64,000 nt of DNA from Thecamonas trahens ATCC 50062 (taxonomy: Eukaryota > Apusozoa > Apusomonadida > Apusomonadidae), in contig NW_013657634.1 of NCBI RefSeq assembly GCF_000142905.1, forward strand, positions 61,069 through 125,068, given 5' to 3'. Made by a program: the position numbers and the translations under genes. Shown piece after piece: positions 56,861-64,000 of this stretch. Each line of letters starts with the position of its first letter. Within the stretch, counting starts at the first letter, position 1. A model generated the notes under the pieces. It was not told the DNA's origin, made no database searches, and saw only the letters and a program-made list of their open reading frames with translations.

Positions 56861-59818
56861 TCTTGCTACCCGGCACTGCTACAACGCCGAGGGCACGGGC
56901 CCGGTCCGTATGGGCTCGTGTCTGCTCACGCTCGTCGACGGCACCGGGTCGCAGGCGGCGGTCAAGCGCGGCGCCGTCCGCCACTCCAACGGCATCCTCG
57001 TCGCCTTCTCGCTCACATCGGCAAACTCGCTGGCAGAGACCAACTTTCTCATCCGCGGCGCCATTACCGACTGGGACCCCGCCAGCAAGCTGCCACGCTT
57101 CCTTGTCGGCGTCCACACACAGGCCGACCAGGCCGCAGGCGTCGCGCGTTGCGTCGCCTCTGCCGACGTCAAAGCCATCGTCGACGCCTTTGCCTTTGAC
57201 GACTGCTTTGAGCTTCTGGCTCCCTCGCCCCCGGTGTCGCTCACAATGCCCGCATCCGGAGGTGGAAGGCCAAGGCGGCACGCAAGCGCAGCTGCAAGCA
57301 CCGGTTCTCGCTCCGCCGCCGCCGCCGCTGTCCACTGACCAGCGCGCTGCGCCCGAGTGCGAGCTTGGTACAGCCTGGCGAAGCAGCAGCCAGCCTCAGC
57401 CACGTTCCACCAAAGCTCGCCAACCATGCGCAGGCGCACGCCGAGTTCCTCGCCATGTACGATGCCTTGCTCCGCGAGGTCCACACCCACACTGCCCACG
57501 AGCAGTCCAAGCTTCGCAAGGCCATTCTCCAGGACCTATCGGTTGTCAAGCACGGCCTTGTGTTTGAGATCAAGGGCCGGCGCGCCAAGGCGCGCCACGC
57601 ACGTATCGATTTCTCGCCACGCACCCTCACCCTCCTCACCGCCGACCAAGCCAAGGTCAAGCGAGTTGTAGCCCTGAGTGGCGCCTCGATAGTCCGTGCC
57701 GGCCTCGAGCTCGCCATCGCTCCACTCGCCGGGCAGCCGCTCACCATCCGCATCGAGTCTCGCGACGTCTACCGTGCCATAGACTGGGAAGATGCGCTGC
57801 TCAGAGTTGCCGATGACGCCCGATACCATGCCTCGCCACATCCGGCCAAGCTCCGCCACCGCGAGCCAGAGCCACAGTCGCAGCCTCCGCCCCAGCCGCA
57901 GGTCCAGCCTGCGGAAGCGGCCGGGCCGGCGAGCAACCACCCTCGCTCGCGGCGACCGGAGCTCACTGTCGACATTGCCGGCCTCACAGCAGCCGCAGCC
58001 ACACGCGGCGCCGTTCAGGCACCACTCACCGCCACTTCCGCCTCGACTTCGTCCGACTGGATCGAGTACTCAACGCCCGACGGCTCGCCGTACTTCTACC
58101 ATCCAGCAACGCGGCAGACGTCATGGACCCCGCATCTTCCTGTTGCGCCCACAGCGTCGTCGCCTCTTGCCCGTCGCGGTGACGGCATCTTCTCCAACGC
58201 CCGGGCGTTTGGCTCGGGCTCAGCAAGCTCGTCGGCTTCCGACTTGGCATCAGAGCCGACCGTTTTATCGCTGTCGTCGTCATCGTCGTCGTCATCATCA
58301 TCGTCATCATCGTCTTCGCATGGCTACGACATGTCCTCGTCCGAGACTCCGTCGTCAAGCGTACCCATGCCCGATGCAACTGTCACCATGGCGGCAACAG
58401 CGGCAGCGAGCGGCAACGAGAATTCGCCGTCGACGGCGGTCCACTTTGACGTCGATGCAACGGTGACGATGGGCATGGGCGGGGCGCGGGCAAATGTCGC
58501 CCGCGACGACATGTCGGTCATTGTTATGGAGGGTCAGCCGCTGGATGAGTGCAACGATGGCACGGACGCTACGCTGACAGCGTCGAGGATGGGCGGAGCG
58601 TCGAGCTCGGGCCTGGACTCGTCGGCATCACTGGCGGTGGTGGCCGCTAGCGGAAGCTCGCGGCCGGCGTTTACCATCGAGTCGGACAGCCTGCTGCGGA
58701 TCGAGGCGGGCGAGTTGAGCTCACTCGAGCCGATCGGCGAGGGCGCCAAGTCGCGGGTCTTCCGAGCGCTTCTCCACGGCGCTCCAGTGGCAGTCAAGCT
58801 CCTCAGCGAGGTCTCGCGTGGGACGCTCACCATGTTTGTGGAAGAGTTCCAGACGCTGCACATGCTCCGGCACCCCAACATTGTCTCGGTCTTTGGCTTT
58901 GTGTGGCGCGAGGAGCGGCAGAGCATGGGCATCGTGACCGAGCTCATGTCGGGCGGCGATCTCTTCCACCGCATCCACTGCCACGGTGGCAACGCGTTGC
59001 GGCGGCACGAGACGGTCCAGCTTCTGCACCAGGTTGGCCTCGCCCTGACATATGTCCACGCCAAAGGCGTGCCGCACCGCGACCTGAAGCCGTCGAACAT
59101 CATCCTCTCTGCCGACGGCCGCCACGCCAAGATCGCCGACTTTGGCCTCTCCGGCCGCGTCGCCCGGCACGTCAATCTGCGTGGCGCAGGCACTCGTCGG
59201 TACTCGGCGCCCGAAGTGCTGCTCGGCGAGGTGGCCACGCTGGCGTCGGATGTATATTCGTTTGGCGTGCTCATGCTAGAGGCGCTCACAAGCCGCCGCC
59301 CGTTCCAGGACGCGACGTCGCGGGCAAATGCGTACGCGCCGCCGCCCGAGCTTGCGCTCCTCGACGCAGCGAGCCCGCCCTGGCCGCAGCCTCTCATCGC
59401 GCTTGTCCACGCTGCCATGAGTGGCGTTGCCACCCAACGCCCTCAAGCTGCAGCTGTCGCCGACACGCTGGCAAGCGTGCTCATGCAGTGGGAGCTTCCC
59501 TCCACTTTTGGCCGCTTTCGGCTTCTCCTCGTCGATGCGGCGAGCGCCGTCGGCAGCTCTACAAACGTGCTGGTCAAAGTCCGCTCGAGCGCGGATCGGC
59601 TCGCCGATGTTCTTGACAGCATCACCGCGGCCGTCACTGCAGCGTGCGGGAGTGAGGCCGCCGCCGCGGCGCGAGGACCGGCCTACCACTACGAGGTCTT
59701 CGACGCTGACTTTGAGGCCTGGGTCATGCTCTCGTCGCTCGAGCAGATACCTGGCGGGCCTGCGGACGCACCGGCCAAGTACCGGCTACGCATGGGACTG
59801 TCGAGTAGCAAGCACTAA
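56515..59818 (+). CDS. Degenerate GTPase-like domain fused to WW domain and TKL protein kinase
   Basis: A signalling protein of about 1070-1100 residues, start unresolved. One frame, open from 56619, begins HFKLCILGPVAVRDAL, like the first strand and P-loop of a Ras-type GTPase but without GKS/T. A poly-Asp insertion encoded by (GACGAT)n and then LLTLVDGTGSQ, ILVAFSLTSANSL and FLVGVHTQAD complete a Ras-like fold with altered nucleotide motifs. At the CCCCC run 57228-57232 the frame shifts by one base into the second frame. That frame holds a PH-like region, a WW domain (about 58050-58135), a poly-Ser tract, a kinase with VAVK, HRDLKPSN (59075) and DFG (59138), and a C-terminal PB1-like region. 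The nearest ATG (56515) is one frame off. Two separate genes remain possible. Confidence 0.7.
56803..56859 (+). repeat. (GACGAT)n microsatellite encoding poly-Asp
   Basis: Alternating GAC/GAT codons insert a run of aspartates into the GTPase-like domain, roughly where switch I would be. In the other frame it would read Met-Thr repeats. Confidence 0.85.
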
Positions 59819-59836
59819 AGCCACGCATTGTACGGT

Positions 59837-60598
59837 CTACTCATCGTTACCAGACTCGTCCGACGAGTCGGAGTCGAGACCAAGCATACCGCCGAGGTCG
59901 GCGACCAGAGCTGCACCGGCGACCGGAGCGACGAGCTTGCGGCGCTTGGCATCGCGCGGATTGGTATCGCTCGGCGGTGGTGGGGCGGTAGCAGGAGCGT
60001 CTTGGCCGGCGGCCTTACGCTTGCGGTTCGGCAACGGGGCGTCCGACGGTCCAGCGGCCGAGGCCGAGGCAGCAACCGCGTCGCGGACCGAGGCCGAGAC
60101 CTTTGCGGCGGCGGCGGCGACGGCATCGACGGCCTGGCGCTTGCGCTCGGCCTTTGCAAGACGGGCAGCCTCAGCGCGCTCGCGCTCGGCGTCGAGGTCT
60201 TTGAGCACCTGGCCTGCGCCGTCACCAATGAGGCGCTCGGTGAGGTCGGGCGGAACGGCACCGCCCGAGGCGCGGAAGGCCTCCAGTTGGGCCTCGACCT
60301 CGACCTGGCGGAGCCTGCGGCCGTCGAGGGTGCGGCATGCGGAGAAGTTGGTTGTAGGCTTGACCACCCGCCCGCCGGTCTCACCGCGACGGAGCAGGGC
60401 GCCGAACCCGCCCTTGCCGCCAGGCCCGCGCGAGAGAAGGCGGACGAGGCGGGCGCCGGCGCCGGCGTCGGCCACACTCGCCAGGTACACCGCCTCTTCC
60501 GGGAGGCCAAAGGCGACGCAAACCCCCGCATGGTCCAGCACAGATGGGGTGTCGGCCAGGTGGCCAAGTAGAGTCCCGTTGAGCTCGACAAAGAGCAT
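59837..60598 (-). CDS. SDE2: SDE2-like splicing/genome-maintenance protein
   Basis: 253 residues. SDE2 proteins are made with an N-terminal ubiquitin-like fold that is cut after a Gly-Gly to expose Lys; the mature part joins the spliceosome. Here a short ubiquitin-like region (MLFVELNGTLLGH..., about 1-58) ends in GPGG followed by KGGFGALLRR. Then comes the SDE2 signature TNFSACRTLDGRRLRQVE. The rest is a charged helix and a Lys/Arg-rich, acidic tail (DSDSSDESGNDE). An upstream in-frame ATG (MSADRGQ) would add about 25 residues. It converges on the kinase with 18 bp between, and diverges from the EZH gene. Confidence 0.88.
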   Translation of the reverse strand: MLFVELNGTLLGHLADTPSVLDHAGVCVAFGLPEEAVYLASVADAGAGARLVRLLSRGPGGKGGFGALLRRGETGGRVVKPTTNFSACRTLDGRRLRQVEVEAQLEAFRASGGAVPPDLTERLIGDGAGQVLKDLDAERERAEAARLAKAERKRQAVDAVAAAAAKVSASVRDAVAASASAAGPSDAPLPNRKRKAAGQDAPATAPPPPSDTNPRDAKRRKLVAPVAGAALVADLGGMLGLDSDSSDESGNDE

Positions 60599-60801
60599 GA
60601 CTGGGCCGAGGGGAGAGGGGAGGGAGACGTGGTCGTCGGCGTGATCAACGCCGCACTGACCGCGATCGGCACTCATTTCGCCAATTGTAGGGAAAAGGTC
60701 GTGAAACGAGAGAGGGTACACAGCCGCCCACAGAGGCGGACACAGCACGCCGCGAGCGGCAAGGCAGGCGTGTAGGGCGGAAGACGGCGTGGCTGGATCA
60801 T
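60599..60801. promoter_or_regulatory. Compact bidirectional upstream region of SDE2 and EZH genes
   Basis: Only 203 bp separate two divergent ATGs, so one shared promoter region must serve both. No clear TATA-like element is seen. Confidence 0.5.
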
Positions 60802-63270
60802 ATGCTTGCAACGTACCGGAATGAGGAGCTCGAGGTTGGGGTGCGGCAGTTTCTGGGCGCGCTGCGGCAGCGTGTGGACGCGGCGCGGGCGAGCAAGTGG
60901 CGGGCAGTGACGGCCGCGTCGCGGCGCAAGGCCGAAGCAGCGGCGGCGAAGCGGCGTGCGCGGCGTGCGCTGCCGGGGCGTACGCGGGGTGCCAAGCTAG
61001 CAGAGCTGGACGAGGACGTGCCGCTACCGATGAATGTGGACGCATCCGCCCTGCCGACCGACTCGTCCACCTCGGTCAAGCGGTACTCCACCATTGCGCC
61101 GCAGCGTGCGGGAGGCGGCGAGACGGTGCTGGCGGTGAAGCTGCCGCGAGTCCGGCGGCTACCGATGCACCATTTGGCACCGATGGTGGAGCAGCTGACG
61201 CGGTCTGACGATGATCCGCATCTGCGGTTCCTTCCGTGGCACGGCGACGACAAGGAGGTCAACGTTGATATCTCGCTCTACTCGTCAGTTCTCGGCGACT
61301 CGAATGGGCTCGACGACATTGTGGAAATCCAGTTTCTCATCCGCTCGACTTTTGAAGCTTTTGGCAACACCATGGAGACAGCGGCAGTGCTGGGCTCGCT
61401 TGTCGGCGCGCGAGCGTACGATCTGCTCCGTCGGTACAACGAGACGGTCGATACGGTGGCACGGCGAGCGGGGAGGGTGGCGCGACAGCAACAAGCAGTG
61501 CTGGGTAATGCCGAGCTGACTAACTCGGTCTTGCACCCAGGCGTGGTGCTTCAGCGAGTCAAGCTGCCAGCGAGCGCGCAGTTCCGCGGAGCCGGACGGC
61601 GCAGCGAGGACGGCGAGGTGGTTATTCCGTCGGACGAGGCGCTTCACGAGAGCTACCACTCGCTCTTTTGCCGAACGTGCTACACGTACGGGTGCGACCT
61701 GCACAGCATCGAACCGCAGAACTTTCCGCCCAAGCCGCAGATCCCGCCGTGCCCCAAGGTCCTGCTCGACATGCTGCATCCGGTCGGGGCGACGGAACAG
61801 AGCAAGTTTGTGATCGAGGCCGAGGTGTGGGAGTCGTACGCGTGCGGGCCAGAGTGCCACCTCCACGATCCGCGGGCGCAAGCGCTGATGCCATCGATTC
61901 TGGTGCGGCGGCGAGAGATGGCAAGCGAGGGTGGAAGTAGCGGCGCGAGCGGTGAGGCGCGGTACCGCAAGCTGATGGCGTCGCTACGAGACGGGTTCAC
62001 TATGACGCAGGATCTCCACGGGTGGCTCCCATACGAAATCGCGCTGCTGAGCAAGGGGTTCACCATGTATGCAACCGACTACTGTGCGGTGGCACGGATG
62101 GTGCCTGGGCGGACTTGCCGCCAGGTCAAGACGATGCTGCGGGTGATTGGGCTGTCTGAAGAGGACGAGGCATCGCTGGCGTGGATCCTGTACTTTGCAG
62201 CGCAGGAGGAGCCAGGCCCGGCGCCACGTCTCGGCATCTCGTCGAGTCAGGTGCAGAACCCTGATGAGATGTCGAATCCGCACTTGCGACCGTGCAGCCA
62301 CCTCGGCGCGTGCACGGACAACTGCTCGTGTGTGCGTCACCGCGGCTTTTGCACGGAGCTCTGCTCGTGCACGCGCAACTGCCCGCGGCGGTTCCCCGGG
62401 TGCGCGTGCCGGAACGGGTGCACCAACAAGTCGTGTCCGTGCCGGATGGCCTTCCGCGAGTGCGTGCCCGGCATTTGTCGATGCCCGTCGAACGATGCAG
62501 AGGTGCGAGTGCGGAAGGAGCCGTTGGTGGCAGACTCGCTGCGGCGGATGCTGACGACCGTGGCGTCGTCGCCGCAGGACGAGATGATGCTTGTGCAGGC
62601 AGCGGCAATGACCGGCATTTCGTCGGTCGAGAGCGGGTCGGGATCTAGCGAGAGCTCAGGGTCGGCATCGGACTCGTCCTCGTCGACGTCGCTCAACGAG
62701 CGGCCTCGGAAGCGGCGGGCTTCGCGGCGGAAGCGTGTGCAGCGGCGCGAGCCGGTGACCGGGACAGCGCCACCGGCAGCAGCGGTGCAGCCGTGCCGCA
62801 ACCTCGCGCACTTCAACAAGGTCCACAACAAGGTTGTCGTGGGCATATCGACGGTGGCCGGATGGGGGCTCTTTGCCGGGCAGCCGATCTCGCGTGGCCA
62901 GTTTATCGGCGAGTACGTCGGCGAGGTGGTCTCGAGCACTGAGGTCGAGCGGCGGCACTCGGAGTACAGCTCGATGCGTATCTCGTACGTCTTTGACTAC
63001 AACCGCGATTTCGTCATCGACGCCTTCCGCAAGGGCTCTGGAACCAAGCTCATCAACCACTCTGACGAGCCAAACGTCCACCCGATGACCAAGGTTGTCA
63101 ACGGCGTCGAGCGTGTGGGCCTGTACGCCTCGCGCGACCTGCGGACTGGCGACGAGCTCCTGTTCTGCTACAACTACGACAAGGAGAAGCGTGAATGGTA
63201 CCTCGACTCGGATTTCCAGCAGATTCTCGAGGCCGAGGGCAACAAAGAGGCGCCACTGGTCGTCGAGTAG
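60802..63270 (+). CDS. EZH: Polycomb H3K27 methyltransferase, E(z)/EZH family
   Basis: The catalytic subunit of PRC2. 822 residues. The N-terminal part contains HHLAPMVEQL and an FEAFG region. A conserved FCRTCYTYGCDLH Cys motif follows, then a SANT-like domain (WLPYEIALLSKGFTMY..., about 62020-62140). A CXC (pre-SET) domain with many CxC/CxxxC pairs (62280-62500), an acidic Ser-rich linker, and the C-terminal SET domain (about 62820-63200) complete it. SET motifs: GWGLFAG, GEYVGEVVSS, LINHSDEPNV and ELLFCYNYDKE. Relative to animal EZH2, NHSxNPNC has Val for Cys and the FDY of the last motif reads FCY. Single exon. Confidence 0.95.
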   Translation: MLATYRNEELEVGVRQFLGALRQRVDAARASKWRAVTAASRRKAEAAAAKRRARRALPGRTRGAKLAELDEDVPLPMNVDASALPTDSSTSVKRYSTIAPQRAGGGETVLAVKLPRVRRLPMHHLAPMVEQLTRSDDDPHLRFLPWHGDDKEVNVDISLYSSVLGDSNGLDDIVEIQFLIRSTFEAFGNTMETAAVLGSLVGARAYDLLRRYNETVDTVARRAGRVARQQQAVLGNAELTNSVLHPGVVLQRVKLPASAQFRGAGRRSEDGEVVIPSDEALHESYHSLFCRTCYTYGCDLHSIEPQNFPPKPQIPPCPKVLLDMLHPVGATEQSKFVIEAEVWESYACGPECHLHDPRAQALMPSILVRRREMASEGGSSGASGEARYRKLMASLRDGFTMTQDLHGWLPYEIALLSKGFTMYATDYCAVARMVPGRTCRQVKTMLRVIGLSEEDEASLAWILYFAAQEEPGPAPRLGISSSQVQNPDEMSNPHLRPCSHLGACTDNCSCVRHRGFCTELCSCTRNCPRRFPGCACRNGCTNKSCPCRMAFRECVPGICRCPSNDAEVRVRKEPLVADSLRRMLTTVASSPQDEMMLVQAAAMTGISSVESGSGSSESSGSASDSSSSTSLNERPRKRRASRRKRVQRREPVTGTAPPAAAVQPCRNLAHFNKVHNKVVVGISTVAGWGLFAGQPISRGQFIGEYVGEVVSSTEVERRHSEYSSMRISYVFDYNRDFVIDAFRKGSGTKLINHSDEPNVHPMTKVVNGVERVGLYASRDLRTGDELLFCYNYDKEKREWYLDSDFQQILEAEGNKEAPLVVE

Positions 63271-63391
63271 AGGCAGAATAAGTAAAGTCAGCCGTGGCCG
63301 ATGAGCCGTGGCCTGTCAGCTGTGGCCTGTCAGCCGTGGCTGGTCTTCCCGCGGTGGTTCAAGGAGAGGCACTTGACGCTGACGTTGCGAG

Positions 63392-63657
63392 ATGGCCGAC
63401 GGAGTGGACCCACTGTTTGAGGTGAAGAACTTCTTCCACCTCGGTTGCTACCAGGCCGCCATCAACGCCGCCTCCACCATTGCCGCCAGCAGCCCCGACC
63501 TCAAGGTTGAGATGGACACCTATGTCTTCCGCGCCTATGCTGCCCTTGTACGCCCCACCCCGCCCCTGCCACACCACCCGCCGCCCCGCCACGTCCCTGA
63601 CCTCCCCTCTTCCCCTCTCCCCCCCCCCCCCTCCCCACCCACCCATACACCTCATAC

Positions 63658-63693
<36 letters not shown>

Positions 63694-64000
63694 CCCTGAC
63701 TACCGATGAGAAGTAACGGCCCGCTTGTGCTGGGCGGAATCAAGGACACGGACGCGACTGCGCTGCTGGCGGTGAGGGAGCTTGTCATCGGCTCGACGGA
63801 CGAGGTCGGGCGGGCAACGGCGCTGGAGACCTTCCGCAAGTGGCTCGGCGATGGTATTTCTGCGGGGAATGCTATGGTTGTGCTTGGTGCGGCACAGCTG
63901 ATGGTGGCCGATGGAGCGGTGGATGAGGCACTGACGCTGCTCTCAGGCTCAACCGAGCTCGAGCCCATGGCCTACATGGTGTATGTGTACCTGCAGATGA
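63392..64000 (+). CDS. COPE: Coatomer subunit epsilon (partial, runs off the window)
   Basis: Part of the COPI coat for Golgi-to-ER transport, built of TPR-like helices. Exon 1 (63392-63547) encodes MADGVDPLFEVKNFFHLG, AAINAAS and FRAYAAL; the first two match the family start closely. A short intron with donor GTACGC and a 31-base C homopolymer follows. Exon 2 resumes near 63711 with GPLVLGGIKDTDATALLAVREL. The expected junction would read EKYGPLVLGG, but as written one extra A (63714-63716) makes a stop in the phase-0 frame. I read this as another one-base error. The gene continues beyond the window. Confidence 0.85.
63660..63691. repeat. Long poly-C tract in the epsilon-COP intron
   Basis: About 31 consecutive C residues just before the 3' splice site, taking the place of a normal mixed polypyrimidine tract. 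Its length is probably unreliable. Confidence 0.8.

Noticed and set aside
1-64000. tRNA, rRNA or transposable-element genes
   Set aside because: By eye I found no T-loop-like GTTCGANTC elements in the gaps, no rRNA-like blocks and no transposase, reverse transcriptase or integrase motifs. A covariance-model search would be needed to exclude small RNAs.

Overview
This is nuclear DNA of a free-living unicellular eukaryote. It is GC-rich, gene-dense and intron-poor, with canonical GT-AG introns. Its gene set has no bacterial, organellar or viral character: importin-9, Ena/VASP, EZH-type Polycomb methyltransferase, epsilon-COP, SDE2, lysosomal alpha-mannosidase, peroxisomal enoyl-CoA reductase and a phosducin-like protein. 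That mix of animal/amoebozoan-like genes with a 'protist' style of low-complexity acidic, serine and proline tracts makes an apusomonad such as Thecamonas my best guess. The sequence alone does not prove this. Two assembly gaps are present (295 N in a proline-repeat exon and 100 N in an intergenic/gene region).

Layout, left to right. 0-9 kb: a zinc-finger/PAV-rich protein, an MFS transporter of the nodulin-like type, a ten-helix membrane protein, and importin-9, whose first intron is filled by a 15-bp minisatellite. 9.9-21 kb: Ena/VASP, a membrane-anchored RING/IBR E3-like protein, a HAD-fold protein, an ER-resident MANF-C-like protein and a coiled-coil protein. 21-29.5 kb: a sushi-repeat multipass receptor-like protein, a poorly assembled stretch with a gap, an unknown protein with an N-myristoylation-type start, and uridine kinase. 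29.5-36 kb: a giant coiled-coil protein carrying about 36 near-identical copies of a 26-29-residue unit. 36.5-46 kb: an 1841-residue membrane protein built from two homologous halves, an ABHD1/3-like hydrolase, PDCL3 and peroxisomal enoyl-CoA reductase. 46.6-56 kb: a four-helix membrane protein overlapping the 3' end of a CLU-domain protein, GH38 alpha-mannosidase, and a nucleoplasmin-like FKBP. 56.5-64 kb: a degenerate GTPase-like domain apparently fused to a WW/TKL kinase, SDE2, an E(z)/EZH H3K27 methyltransferase, and the 5' part of epsilon-COP.

Genes are not organised in pathways or operons. They alternate in strand, convergent neighbours lie 2-66 bp apart or even overlap, and divergent pairs share 0.06-0.8 kb upstream regions. 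Two recurring properties shape the gene models. First, several genes begin with a very short coding exon (as little as ATG plus two bases) followed by an intron with donor GTACGN. Second, at least six genes show apparent one-base frame changes, most of them at short homopolymers, which I read mainly as sequencing errors. Several products are therefore intact only after allowing for these.
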